From contig NZ_JAFEUU010000022.1 in NCBI RefSeq assembly GCF_017355885.1, forward strand, positions 1 to 55,978: 55,978 bases of DNA. Reading direction: 5' to 3'. Source of the DNA: Sabulicella rubraurantiaca (GTDB lineage Bacteria; Pseudomonadota; Alphaproteobacteria; Acetobacterales; Acetobacteraceae). The translations under genes and the position numbers were made by a program. Below are positions 24,922 to 34,459 of this stretch, piece by piece. The notes under the pieces were generated by a model. The model had not been told where the DNA came from, searched no databases, and saw only the letters and a list, made by a program, of their open reading frames with translations. The stretch's first letter is position 1. The number at the start of each line of letters is the position of its first letter.

Positions 24922-26952
24922 TCAGCGCCGCAGCCACGTTACGTTGCTGCTTCTGCCAAAAACGCGTTCCAGCGCTACAGCGAGGTCGCTTTGACGGAAC
25001 GGCTTTGCAAGCTGCGGCAGTCCGATATTAAGGTCGCCTCCCGCATAACCGGTGATAACGAGAATCGGGATGTCGGGGTGACGCTCCCGTATCTTGCGAG
25101 AAAGTTCCGCGCCGTTCATGCGGGGCATGATGTAGTCCGTTACGACAGCATCGACCTCGAGGCCTGCGCGCAGGCGATCCAGCGCCTGAAAGCCCCCCTC
25201 TGCCTCATGGACCGTATGGCCCATGTCGCGGAGCATCGCTGCCGTCCCTGCGCGCACCAACTCCTCGTCATCCACCAGGAGGAGCACCGCCGGTCTCATC
25301 GAGGCAAGCGGCTTGCTGTCTGAGAGCAGCATGGGCTCAGCGGTGGCATTCGCGAGCGGGAGGAAAAGATCGGCCCGCGTCCCTTCTCCAAGCGCGCTGG
25401 TCAACACGAATGCACCGCCAAGCTGGCCCATCAGGCCATGCACCATGGACAGGCCGAGGCCAGTGCCCTTGCCGACGCCTTTGGTCGAGTAGAAGGGCTC
25501 GACGGCATGGGCCAGTGTCTCCTTGTCCATTCCGGTGCCCATGTCGATAACCGAAAGCCGCACATAGGCGCCGGGGCTGAGCCTTGGCGCTTCGCCTGGG
25601 CCGACGACCACCGGCTCGGCAGCGATAGTCAGCACCCCGCCCTCCGGCATGGCATCGCGGGCATTCACGCTGAGGTTTAGGAGCGCCAACTCCAGCTGGT
25701 TCGGGTCGACCAGCACCGAAGGCATATCCTTCGCCAGCAACACGCGTAGCTGGGTCCCGGGTCCGATCGAACTCGCCACGAGATCGCGCATACCCTCCAC
25801 CAGCGTCGCCACATCCACCGGGCGCGTCTCAAGGGCTTGGCGCCGTGCGAAGCCGAGCAGCCGGCTGACGAGAACGCGTGCGCGCTCGGCTGACTGGAGC
25901 GCGCCGTCAATGAGGCGGATCATGCGCGGGTCGCGGTCTGCGTGACGCCTGGCAAGGAGGTCGAGCGCGCCGGTGATCGGGGTCAGCAGGTTGTTGATGT
26001 CGTGCGCGACACCCCCGGTCAGCTGCCCGATGACCTCGAGCTTCTGTGCCTCGTGGAGCTGGGCCGTGGCGGCTGCGCGTTCGGCGACAGCTTCTGTGAC
26101 CTTCTGCTCAAGGTTGACATTGAGATCGCATAGTGCGGCCTCGGCATGTTTTCGCGCCGTTGCGTCCTTGAAAATCACGGCGACCTGCCGGCGGCTCGGA
26201 GGTTCCACCCGGAACGCTGCGAGTTCCAGATGACGCCCCGTTTCGGCGAGTTCCCGCTCGAACCGAACCGCCTCGCCGGAGATGAGGATGCGGCGATAGA
26301 TGTCAGCCCACGCATCGGCCTCTTCCCGCGACACGATCTCCCGCAGCCGCTTGCCGACGATATCCGGTATCCCGGTATTGGAGCTGTAAGCCGGATTTGC
26401 CTGGACATGCACGTAGTCGGAGAGCAGCCCATACGGCCCGTCCAGGAACTCGATGACACAAAAGCCCTCGTCCATGGTCTCGAAGAGCGTTCGGTACCGC
26501 TCCTCGCTCTCTCGGAGCGCGATCAGGCGCGCGCGTGCCTCGTACTGGCGGCGACGTGCGCGCAGAGCAGAGCGGGCAAGGCTGACCAGCGTAGTGGGAT
26601 GGAAGGGCCGCTCAAGGAAAGTCACGTTCCCAAGGAGTTCAAGGTGGCGCGCCGCCGCTGGGTTGCGTTCAAAGCCTGCGCCCCAGTTCGTCAGAAGCAC
26701 GAACGGAAGGTCGGACCATTCCTCCTGGTCATTGAGCCAAGCTGCCAGCCCGTGCAGGTCGGCTGTTGCGATCGCTTCCTCCGTCATCAAAGCGAAGGCC
26801 GCGCCTTGATTAAGTTCCCGGATAAGCGCTGTCAGCGAAGTGCATGGCGTGGCGCTGATGCCTGCCTCTCCCAAGATGGCGGTCGCAATCTGAGTGTCCC
26901 GTCCCCTTGGCGCGAGAACCAGAGCGCGCTCAGAGACGGTCGTCCGCTTCAC
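24922..26952 (-). CDS. Hybrid sensor histidine kinase coupled to a KaiC-like ATPase
   Basis: Soluble 676-residue kinase. Residues 10-130 form a receiver-like domain without the phosphoacceptor Asp (pseudo-receiver). A PAS domain follows (about 150-270: RYRTLFETMDEGFCVIEFLD), then a coiled coil, HisKA with His317 in GGVAHDINN, HATPase (NLSVNARDAM, GTGMDKETL, GKGTGLGLSMVHG) and a C-terminal receiver with Asp in AVVTDYIMPRMNG. The start is GTG 26952, overlapping the KaiC stop by four bases. There is no membrane segment, so input is cytoplasmic. The DHp/CA part is clearly paralogous to that of the kinase at 52543-55401. Partner of the KaiC-like protein is inferred from coupling. Confidence 0.92.
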   Translation of the reverse strand: MKRTTVSERALVLAPRGRDTQIATAILGEAGISATPCTSLTALIRELNQGAAFALMTEEAIATADLHGLAAWLNDQEEWSDLPFVLLTNWGAGFERNPAAARHLELLGNVTFLERPFHPTTLVSLARSALRARRRQYEARARLIALRESEERYRTLFETMDEGFCVIEFLDGPYGLLSDYVHVQANPAYSSNTGIPDIVGKRLREIVSREEADAWADIYRRILISGEAVRFERELAETGRHLELAAFRVEPPSRRQVAVIFKDATARKHAEAALCDLNVNLEQKVTEAVAERAAATAQLHEAQKLEVIGQLTGGVAHDINNLLTPITGALDLLARRHADRDPRMIRLIDGALQSAERARVLVSRLLGFARRQALETRPVDVATLVEGMRDLVASSIGPGTQLRVLLAKDMPSVLVDPNQLELALLNLSVNARDAMPEGGVLTIAAEPVVVGPGEAPRLSPGAYVRLSVIDMGTGMDKETLAHAVEPFYSTKGVGKGTGLGLSMVHGLMGQLGGAFVLTSALGEGTRADLFLPLANATAEPMLLSDSKPLASMRPAVLLLVDDEELVRAGTAAMLRDMGHTVHEAEGGFQALDRLRAGLEVDAVVTDYIMPRMNGAELSRKIRERHPDIPILVITGYAGGDLNIGLPQLAKPFRQSDLAVALERVFGRSSNVTWLRR

Positions 26953-28436
26953 TTGCCTGCGTCCTTCAGAAGGCCATCCTTGCCAACCAGTTCCGGAACG
27001 CCACGCAGGATGCCTTGGAAATTGGTCAGAGGAGAACCAAGGGTCACACCGTCCCCCGTGATCCGGTACTCACGGATCGTGTCCTCATGGGCGCCGGTGC
27101 GCTTCTTCACGACCGAAATCGCGCGGCGGACCCGGCCCAGGGCCTCGAAGTAGCGAAGGAGGATCACGGTGTCTGCCAAGTAGGTGATGTCGACTGGCGC
27201 TCTCATGTCGCCGACCAGCCCATGCTGCGCGACGGTCAGGAAGGTGGTGGCGCCTTGCCGGTTCAGGTACTGCAGAAGCTCGTGCATATGCAGGATCAGA
27301 GCCTGCTCGCCCGGCATGGCGGCCTGGTAGCCATTGAGGCTATCGAGCAAGACGGTTCTCGCTCCGATTTCCTCGACGCAGTGCCGCACGCGAGAGGAGA
27401 ACTCGCCCGGCGACAGTTCAGCGGCATCGACTTGTTCGAGGACGAGGCTCCCCGAATCACGCATGCGCTGCAAGTCGATGCCAAGGCCCTGCGCCCGCTC
27501 GAGGAGGAGGCCCAGTTCTTCGTCAAAGACGAACATCGCAGCGCGTTCGCCGCGCGCGATCGCATTCTGGATGAAGGTAAGGGAGAGAACGGATTTTCCA
27601 GTGCCGGCTGGCCCGAGGATCAGCACACTTGAGCCACGCTCGACGCCTCCCCCAAGGAGGTCGTTGAATTCCGGCAGATGCGTCGTCAGCAGGTCGCGCT
27701 TGAAGTCGGCCCTGTGCTCGGACGAGACGAGACGTGGAAAGACGCGCACACCGCCCGTCTTGATGGTGAAATCATGGAACCCGCCCCGGAAGCGGCGGCC
27801 GCGGTACTTGATGACACGAAGGCGACGTCGTTCGGCGCCGTACTCGGGGGCCAGTTCCTCCAGTCTTACCACGCCATGCGCAACGGAATGGACTGTCTTG
27901 TCGAGCGCGTCGGTCGTGAGGTCATCGAGCATGAGAACCGTTGCGCCGCTTTTGGCGAAGTAATGCTTCAAAGCCAGGATCTGCCGGCGGTAGCGGAGGG
28001 AACTCTGTGCCAGCAGGCGGATCTCCGATAGGCTGTCCAGCACCACGCGGCTGGGTTTTGCCATTTCGAAGGCCTCGAAGATGCGCTTGGTCGTCTCGCC
28101 CAGTTCGAGATCCGACGAATAGAGCAGGCTTTGCTGCTGCTCCTCATCGAGTAGGCTCTCCGGCGGGACCAGCTCGTACACATTGATGCCGTCGAGCGAC
28201 CAGCCGTGCGAGGTCGCGGTCGCGCGAAGCTCATCGTCGGTCTCGGACAGGGTGATGTACAAGCAGCGTTCGTCAGCCGCGGCGCCGGCGAGGAGGAACT
28301 GCAGCGCGATGGTGGTCTTCCCGGTGCCAGGGCTGCCTTCGAGCAGGTAGCTCCGGCCGCGCTCCAAGCCGCCACCGAGTATGTCGTCCAGTCCTGCAAC
28401 CTCTGTCCTGGCTTCCTGTGGCCCGGGGGTATCCAT
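26949..28436 (-). CDS. KaiC-like double-domain P-loop ATPase
   Basis: Protein of 495 residues with two RecA-like KaiC domains. CI has Walker A GSPGTGKTT (Lys40) and Walker B in RVVLDSLSE. CII has GPAGTGKSVLSLTF (Lys near 281), the catalytic pair in MFVFDEELGLLL and the typical end VVKKRTGAHEDTIREYRI. Cyanobacterial KaiC is the clock kinase; in other bacteria such proteins act in stress or light signalling, often with a histidine kinase. Here no kaiA or kaiB is present, but a hybrid kinase gene overlaps its stop. An upstream TCTCC/GGAG site suits the ATG at 28436. I use the family name only, since true clock function is unproven. Confidence 0.92.
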   Translation of the reverse strand: MDTPGPQEARTEVAGLDDILGGGLERGRSYLLEGSPGTGKTTIALQFLLAGAAADERCLYITLSETDDELRATATSHGWSLDGINVYELVPPESLLDEEQQQSLLYSSDLELGETTKRIFEAFEMAKPSRVVLDSLSEIRLLAQSSLRYRRQILALKHYFAKSGATVLMLDDLTTDALDKTVHSVAHGVVRLEELAPEYGAERRRLRVIKYRGRRFRGGFHDFTIKTGGVRVFPRLVSSEHRADFKRDLLTTHLPEFNDLLGGGVERGSSVLILGPAGTGKSVLSLTFIQNAIARGERAAMFVFDEELGLLLERAQGLGIDLQRMRDSGSLVLEQVDAAELSPGEFSSRVRHCVEEIGARTVLLDSLNGYQAAMPGEQALILHMHELLQYLNRQGATTFLTVAQHGLVGDMRAPVDITYLADTVILLRYFEALGRVRRAISVVKKRTGAHEDTIREYRITGDGVTLGSPLTNFQGILRGVPELVGKDGLLKDAGK

Positions 28437-28868
28437 GGCATTCTCCTTGGGCGCTTTGATGAGAAGTTTACCGCGAACTGCAAGGTCGGAGGGAGGGTGC
28501 TGCGGCCAAACAAATTAAGGGGAGCCGCCAATCTACGAGAGGCCTGCTAGGCAAGACAGCCGACTGCGACTGTCTCCTCGCCAACTGCCGCTTGGCTGGT
28601 GGCCTGACGGATCTAGCCCCAGCCAGAGCTCACCACTACCTGGGACCTAGCGCACGAAGGCTTCTCGACCGCCTGCGCATGCCCCAGCGCAGGGTTCGGC
28701 CTTCCTGAGCTTCCCCGCGGACGAGGCTGAGCCTCTCGGCGGGCGAGCGTACCCTGGCGGGGCTGCACCACAGATGGATGTGCCAGACCCAACAGATCTC
28801 CAGCAGCTCCGTCAGGACGGCGGGGTCGCACCGCTGCCCAGGCGTTTGGCTCGAGGCACCGAAGACGA
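28437..28868. other. Intergenic DNA between two signalling genes; no gene seen
   Basis: The stretch separates the KaiC-like gene from the next minus-strand kinase. A 78-codon minus-strand frame at 28636-28872 overlaps the kinase end and has no recognised feature. The KaiC promoter should lie near 28440-28560; no strong boxes or operator were noticed. Confidence 0.35.
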
Positions 28869-31454
28869 TCACTCCGTTGGCCCGCTTTGCTTGCTCGCGG
28901 CTGCATTTTCTGCCTCCAGAAGCATGGCCGCGCGGTCGGCCAGTGCGCCCACATCGACCGGCTTACGCACGAGCGAAAAGGCGCCACTGAGGGCGCCAGT
29001 CAACGCGAGTTCCGCCGTGTCCGTCGCGAAGCCAGTCAGCAGGATGGCCGGAAGACCTGGCCGGCGGTGCTGGGCGCCTCGGATGAGGGTTAGACCGTCA
29101 ATCTCCGGCATGGACAGGTCAGACACGAGGAGATCCACCTCCTCTCCGGCATCGAGCAAGTCCAGTGCGTCGGTCGCCCTTTCTACTGTCCGAACAGTGA
29201 AGCCAGTCGCCCTCAGCCCCTCTGCGGTGATCTCGCGAACGACCGCCTCATCGTCCACGATCAGGAGGCGCCCTCGCGTCCCACGGGTCGCGCCAGGCCG
29301 GTCCGCAGCGGGATGCTCTGTCTTCTGCAATTCCTCGTCGGCGACCGGAAGCCAGATCGACACCGTCGTCCCCCGTCCGACCTCGCTCTCCACGGCGAGC
29401 GCGCCCCCTGATTGCTCTGCGAAGCCGCGGGCCATGGCGAGACCTAGCCCTGTCCCCTTACCTCTTGGCTTCGTCGTGAAGAAGGGCTCGGACGCACGGG
29501 CCAGCACGGCTGGCGACATGCCCATGCCGGCATCACGCACAGACAGCCGCACATAGGCGCCCGGTCGGAGCTGCAGCGGCCGTACCGCGCCTTCCCTGGC
29601 AATCAACGCCGCCTCGGCAGACAGGGCGATCGTTCCCTGACCACGAAGGGCGTCCCGCGCGTTTGTAGCGAGGTTTACTAAAACCGTTTCCAGCTGCCCC
29701 TTGTCAGCGAGCACCGGTGGAAGGCCGGCCTCGACTGTCAGTTCTACCCCGATCCCGCCGCCCAGGGTGTGCGCAAGCACCTCCTGCATGCCCTCAAGCA
29801 GTTCCCTGGCATCCAGCGACTCGGCACGAAGATCGGCACGCCGAGAAAAGGCGAGGAGACGGCGCGTCACGGCCGCGCCTCGCCCGGCGGCCTCGCGCAC
29901 CATCCCCGCGATCCGGCGTACGCGCGGCGGGTGGTCGGCCGCGTCCTCGATCAGCTTCGCGCCGCCCCCCACGGCCTGGAGGACGTTATTGAAGTCGTGT
30001 GCGATGCCTCCTGCGAGCTGACCCAGCGCCTCCATTCGTTGCGCTTGGGCCAGCCGCGCCTGCGCCTCCTCACGTGCTGCAACCTCCTGGCGTACGCGAG
30101 TCTCGAGAGCCTCGTTCAAGCTACGCAGCGACCTTTCGCTCGCCCGCAGCGCAAGCTCGGCCTCGGCGAAGCCTCGTCGCAATATCTCGAGTTCCGCGAT
30201 GCCCGCGGGCGGAATCCCCGCGGCCGTGGGTGCCTGCCGGCCTGCAGCTAGCGCCTCGGCGTGACGGCTGAGTTGCTGAACGGGACGGAGGATACGCCGC
30301 GCGACGAATGTTGCCGCAAGCCCGCCAAGAACGACGGCGAGTGTACCGCTCGCGAGAAGCACGAAGAGCGGCCAGCGCCAGATCACGTCGAAGTAGGCTG
30401 CGGGCTCGCCGACAACGACGGTCCATCCCTCCGTGGACGGCACAGCTGCGAAACCGAAGACACGCTCCACCCCCTCAAGGTCGACGGCGCGATAGACGCC
30501 CCCCTCTAGGTCCCTGAAGCGCTGGACGTTCTCCGCGCGCACGGGGCGTCCGACGAGGCGCTCATGCGCCTCGTCGGAGCGTGCGACGAGGATGGCACGG
30601 GCATCAGTTACCGCCGCAAAGGCGCCCTCCGCCATGACCTGTCCCGCGAGCAGATCGCGGAACCGCTCGGCGCCCACGGCGGCGACAGTGATGCCTGCCA
30701 CCCGCCCCGCCCCATCCATCAGGGGCAGAGCAACCGACACCACCGGTCGGCCGGAAAGTGAGCCGGTCACGAGATCCCCAATTGCGGCCTGCCCCGAGGC
30801 GAACGCTCGCTGGACCGCCGTGGAGGAGGCTGCAGTCGGCATAGGGACGCCAAGCGGCCGGAGGGAGCTGAGTACCTGGCTTCCGTCTGGGGAGAGGACC
30901 GCAACGGTTGCCTCATACTGCTGGCCGATTCGAACCGCCTGGGCGTGGAGAGCCGCGGGGTCGTGCGGCCGGAGCGGATTGTCCCCAAGAGCGGGCGAGG
31001 TCGCGAAAGCCGAAAGCGCACCCACAATGCCGCGGAAGTCACGTTCAATCGCTAGGGAGAGGGCACGCGCTGTGGAAAGGAGCCGCGCCTCGGCCGCGTC
31101 CTGACGGCTCTCGATGACGCTCCACACGGCTACTCCGCCTGCGACAAGGGGAGGTGCGAGGGCAAGGGCCACAAGACCCATGAGGAACGCCGAGAGTTTC
31201 GGGGTACGGGCCGCACGACGCTGGCCGCCTCTCGCGCCAGGCGGACGTTCAGCGTCCAAAGCGGGCTCCGCCCGACCGCTTGGCGCTCTTACCCCATGCT
31301 CCCGACACTTGCCTCCTCCCGTCCGAATCTCGCTCGCCTCGCGGCGTTCCTGCACAAAGTCAGTCCTGATCAGGAAAAGTGGGCTCAGCCCTGTCCTAGC
31401 GATGTTACTGAGGCTGCCGTCGCAGCTTACCACTTGCGTGAGGGTGCCATGCAA
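28869..31454 (-). CDS. Membrane hybrid histidine kinase with periplasmic Cache-type sensor
   Basis: Up to 861 residues. The first 85 residues are low-complexity and probably not all translated; a transmembrane helix (LSAFLMGLVALALAPPLVAG) begins near residue 87. A double-Cache-like periplasmic domain follows (about 115-385) with YEATVAVLSPDGSQVLSSLR, then a second helix (WPLFVLLASGTLAVVLGGLA), a HAMP-like region, HisKA with His486 in GGIAHDFNN, HATPase (NLATNARDAL, GKGTGLGLAMARG) and a receiver with Asp in DLLVSDLSMPEIDG. It should sense a small extracellular ligand and pass phosphate to its own receiver. The start is uncertain: GTG in FVQERREAS is one alternative. Confidence 0.88.
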   Translation of the reverse strand: MHGTLTQVVSCDGSLSNIARTGLSPLFLIRTDFVQERREASEIRTGGGKCREHGVRAPSGRAEPALDAERPPGARGGQRRAARTPKLSAFLMGLVALALAPPLVAGGVAVWSVIESRQDAAEARLLSTARALSLAIERDFRGIVGALSAFATSPALGDNPLRPHDPAALHAQAVRIGQQYEATVAVLSPDGSQVLSSLRPLGVPMPTAASSTAVQRAFASGQAAIGDLVTGSLSGRPVVSVALPLMDGAGRVAGITVAAVGAERFRDLLAGQVMAEGAFAAVTDARAILVARSDEAHERLVGRPVRAENVQRFRDLEGGVYRAVDLEGVERVFGFAAVPSTEGWTVVVGEPAAYFDVIWRWPLFVLLASGTLAVVLGGLAATFVARRILRPVQQLSRHAEALAAGRQAPTAAGIPPAGIAELEILRRGFAEAELALRASERSLRSLNEALETRVRQEVAAREEAQARLAQAQRMEALGQLAGGIAHDFNNVLQAVGGGAKLIEDAADHPPRVRRIAGMVREAAGRGAAVTRRLLAFSRRADLRAESLDARELLEGMQEVLAHTLGGGIGVELTVEAGLPPVLADKGQLETVLVNLATNARDALRGQGTIALSAEAALIAREGAVRPLQLRPGAYVRLSVRDAGMGMSPAVLARASEPFFTTKPRGKGTGLGLAMARGFAEQSGGALAVESEVGRGTTVSIWLPVADEELQKTEHPAADRPGATRGTRGRLLIVDDEAVVREITAEGLRATGFTVRTVERATDALDLLDAGEEVDLLVSDLSMPEIDGLTLIRGAQHRRPGLPAILLTGFATDTAELALTGALSGAFSLVRKPVDVGALADRAAMLLEAENAAASKQSGPTE

Positions 31455-31847
31455 GCCGCTTTCCTTCTTGGAATACTCGAGTCGCGAGGGACAACCGCCG
31501 CACCACGTTGCTCACCAGCTTTGAACCATGCGGACCTCCAAAGCGGTACCAACTCCCACACAAAAAGGCTTTGGCCACGCCAGCTTCGGTCGGTTCAGCT
31601 CCCAAGAACAACCTGATCAATTCCAGCAGGCCAAAATCGTCCAAGCAACTCAGAGCCCTCGCCCCTACGCTTCGCCATGAGGTTGCAGGATACGTCCAGC
31701 CAATAGGCCTCTTGTAGCTGCCTTCCGCCCAATGCGGTCCGTCTATCCAGGCTCGCAGGATCCGAGTCCGTCGTCAGCGACTTGGCCACGCCGCATCGAG
31801 CGCGGGAGCGCGAGAGCCGACCAGGGATGATACTATGGAGGTTAAGG
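31455..31847. other. No gene seen
   Basis: Between the kinase and the decayed GAF gene. Minus-strand frames here are continuations of the broken GAF frames without any domain. The upstream part of the kinase frame overlaps this region's edge. Confidence 0.35.
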
Positions 31848-32310
31848 TTAAAAACCTCTTGAGGTGCTCCTCCGTCCACGAAGAGCCTTCCTGTCGAGGA
31901 CGCAAATCGTGCCAAGCACCTAGCCATCCAAATCGAGAAGAGGAACGCCTGCGTAGGCAGCGCTCCGTACTCGCGTGCGGTTGGATTGCCTTTAACCAAA
32001 GGGTGATTCTTGGCGTCCTTGACGACAAAAGCCTCACCCAGAGGCGTAGCATGGCGGCAAAGGGAATAAGCCGCGGGGTTTCCCGCTCGGTCGCGAAGCC
32101 TACTGGAACGGACCCAGAATGGCTCTTGAGGAACTGCCAGTCACGGTCTACCAGCGACACAAGGGCCATGGCGCGTCGAGCACCTCCCAGGCAAGCCGTG
32201 TCAATTGGTCGAACCCCTCTTCTGCTGGCGTTTCCAGCAGCCTTGCCGCCTGGAGCGCTGCGAGCTGGATCGGGCTTTCATCCGGATCATTGTAGATAGG
32301 CTTTGATCCA
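31848..32310 (-). pseudogene. Decayed GAF-domain protein gene
   Basis: Pieces of one GAF domain appear in three frames: LQAARLLETPAEEGFDQLTR, then ALVSLVDRDWQFLKSHSG, then GEAFVVKDAKNHPLVKGN, and finally YAGVPLLDLDG, TAG (31920-31922), VLGTICVLDRKALRGRR. This is the canonical order of a GAF domain as found at the start of sensor kinases and diguanylate cyclases. At least two frameshifts and the amber codon make it non-functional, and nothing downstream resembles an output domain. The stretch beyond it up to 32584 holds no gene. Confidence 0.65.
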
Positions 32311-32584
32311 TTCGCTTCAGCGGCGAGGTGAACCCCAATGCTGAAGGATCTTTTGACGCCTTACCTAGTGAGAATGCAGAGCAGATTGCTCCGTCGATTA
32401 GAGCAGATCAGGCCTGCGGACGTACCGGGTCCTCAGAACTGGGGAGCGACTGTGACCAGCTGCGCTCTTGGTGTTTCCAACGCCGACTCTTTCGCCTTGC
32501 CGGCATCCTCGCACCTCCGTCTCTAGGCGGATCAGCTCTCGTTTGCGCCTTTCGTCCTGCCCAGCCTCCAAGGTGATTGGGCCT

Positions 32585-34369
32585 TCATAGCTCCGCAGCA
32601 CGGGTCGCTGCGCGGGAGGAATAAGCCTCGACTTGAGCCAGAGCTTCGCCAAGCGATGTGACAATCACGTCCGCAGGCCCATCTGCTCGCAACGCGGTGA
32701 GCATCGCGCTCTCCGGCGCTGCATTCCAGATCCCTACCGCCACCCGTGCTTCAGGAAGATGCCTCGCGAGTCGCCGCAGTGACGTCCGCACGCCAGAGAC
32801 AGAGTTTCCCTCCTCCAGAACCGAGAGGCAGACGAGACGCACACGCACGGGGTCCAACTGACCGATATTGGCGGCGTCCAGCGCACCGGGCCCGAGTGCC
32901 ACCGCGCCGAAGCCATCGCGGCGCAGGACCAGCGCAGCGAAGCGGGCTGCCACGTCATCCAGCGGGCCGCGCGCCGGAACGCAGAGTACCGCGCCTGCCG
33001 CGGCCCAGTCGGCAGGACGCTCGAGCGTGGCCTCCTCTTGAAGGCTTTCCGCCAGTTCATCGATCAACGTTCCCGTCGCGATACGGAGCTTCTCCAAGCG
33101 GTCACTCTCCAGGATCTCGCGGCTCCAATCAGTGGCTGCCAGTGCCAGGGCGCGCAGTGCCACGCTATCGGCGAAGCCCAGCAGTTTTGCGTCCTCTGGC
33201 TCCATTGCTGCGTGCGCTTGCACGACCAGCCTGTCCACGTCGCCTTCGAGAGCGCGCTGGTAAAATGTTTCCTCTGCCGCTAGCGCCGGACGGTCGCCGA
33301 GCATGACGTCCAGAAACTCGAGCTGCGGCACGTGTCGTCCCAGCACCACCAGCCCCACCGTCAGCGGAGTGGCAATCAGCAGGCCGATGGGCCCCCAGAG
33401 GAGCGTCCAGAAGGAGGCGGAAAGAATTACCGAAATCGGTGACAGGCCAGTCCGCCTGCCCAGCACGACCGGCTCAGCCACCTGGCCCATAAACACTTCG
33501 CCAAGCAGGATGAGGGCCAGGACTGAGATGGCCAGCTCCCAGCCGGGCTCGATCGCTAGTGCAAGCACAACCGGGGGAAGGATGGCGATGGGTGTTCCGA
33601 TGAAAGGAACGAAGCGCATCAGTCCGACCAAAAGCCCCCACAGAAGCGCTGCGGGCAGACCCAACAGCCAGAGCCCTGCGGCTACAGCGACACCGAAGCC
33701 GGCCGCTAGAACAACCTGTGCGAGAAACAACCTCGAAAGCCGGTCGGCTGCGTCGTTCATGGCGGCCATGGTGCGTGGCAGATCCCGCGCGCCAGCCAAG
33801 CGGATCACTCGGTCACGCAGATCGTCCGAAAAGAGGAGGATGAACACGGTGAACAGTGCGACCAGCCCAGCTGTTGCAAGCGGGGCCAATACGGGACCAA
33901 GTACCGTCCCCGCGAGCTGCAAGGAGGTGCTCGTCGGGCGCGCGGGCTCGGCATCCACCACCACTGGAACCGGTTCGGAAGCCGTGCCTCGCAGCATCGC
34001 CTCGGCATTGCGAAGAGATTCGCTCAGTCCGGAAAGGACGCCCAGCTTCTGCCGGAGTGGCCCAACGTAGCGGGGCGCCTCACTCGCGATGAGCGCCCCC
34101 TCATGGCCGATGAGTGCGCCGATCCCAAGCAGCAGGAGGAAGCCGAGCAGCGCGGCCAGCACCACCGACGCTCCCCTTGGAATGCCGATACGTCGTCCCA
34201 GACGCGCGAGGGGCGCGAGGACAAAGGCCAGCAGCCCTGCTAGCACCAGGGGCACCAGGACGTCCTGAGCCAGATATAGCGCGGCGATTACCATAGCCCC
34301 GATTGCCATTGTCGCAGCAATGCGGAGCGGGTCGGACGAACCTGCGGGAAGCCGGGCGGGGTGGAGCAT
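32585..34369 (-). CDS. AI-2E/PerM family transporter with long C-terminal cytoplasmic domain
   Basis: Membrane protein of 594 residues. The first ~360 form the AI-2E family transporter core with seven or eight helices: AALYLAQDVLVPLVLAGLLA, then ALLWGLLVGLMRFVPFIGTP (the family's conserved P-x-x-G-x-P region), then SASFWTLLWGPIGLLIATPL. The remaining ~230 residues are soluble. Part of them (about 465-580: AGAVLCVPARGPLDDVAARF, LVCLSVLEEGNSVSG, ADVIVTSLGEALA) looks like a Rossmann-type B12-binding-like or regulatory fold. Family members export autoinducer-like or other organic solutes or act as Na+(Li+)/H+ antiporters; the exact role is open. It diverges from the next kinase gene with about 90 bases between. 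Confidence 0.88.
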   Translation of the reverse strand: MLHPARLPAGSSDPLRIAATMAIGAMVIAALYLAQDVLVPLVLAGLLAFVLAPLARLGRRIGIPRGASVVLAALLGFLLLLGIGALIGHEGALIASEAPRYVGPLRQKLGVLSGLSESLRNAEAMLRGTASEPVPVVVDAEPARPTSTSLQLAGTVLGPVLAPLATAGLVALFTVFILLFSDDLRDRVIRLAGARDLPRTMAAMNDAADRLSRLFLAQVVLAAGFGVAVAAGLWLLGLPAALLWGLLVGLMRFVPFIGTPIAILPPVVLALAIEPGWELAISVLALILLGEVFMGQVAEPVVLGRRTGLSPISVILSASFWTLLWGPIGLLIATPLTVGLVVLGRHVPQLEFLDVMLGDRPALAAEETFYQRALEGDVDRLVVQAHAAMEPEDAKLLGFADSVALRALALAATDWSREILESDRLEKLRIATGTLIDELAESLQEEATLERPADWAAAGAVLCVPARGPLDDVAARFAALVLRRDGFGAVALGPGALDAANIGQLDPVRVRLVCLSVLEEGNSVSGVRTSLRRLARHLPEARVAVGIWNAAPESAMLTALRADGPADVIVTSLGEALAQVEAYSSRAATRAAEL

Positions 34370-34459
34370 CAGGCGGAAGGCCTTTGAGGGGCGTGGCGTT
34401 CGCCTTCAACCTTCGGAAGCCTCGCGGGTTTGCCATTTGCCAGCGCATGCGCCGGCTCC

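Noticed and set aside
23450-24937. 495-codon minus-strand ORF
   Set aside because: Runs antisense across the TetR and GST genes; low-complexity Arg/Ser/Ala product without a domain.
26146-27153. 335-codon plus-strand ORF
   Set aside because: Antisense to the KaiC-coupled kinase; no recognisable domain.
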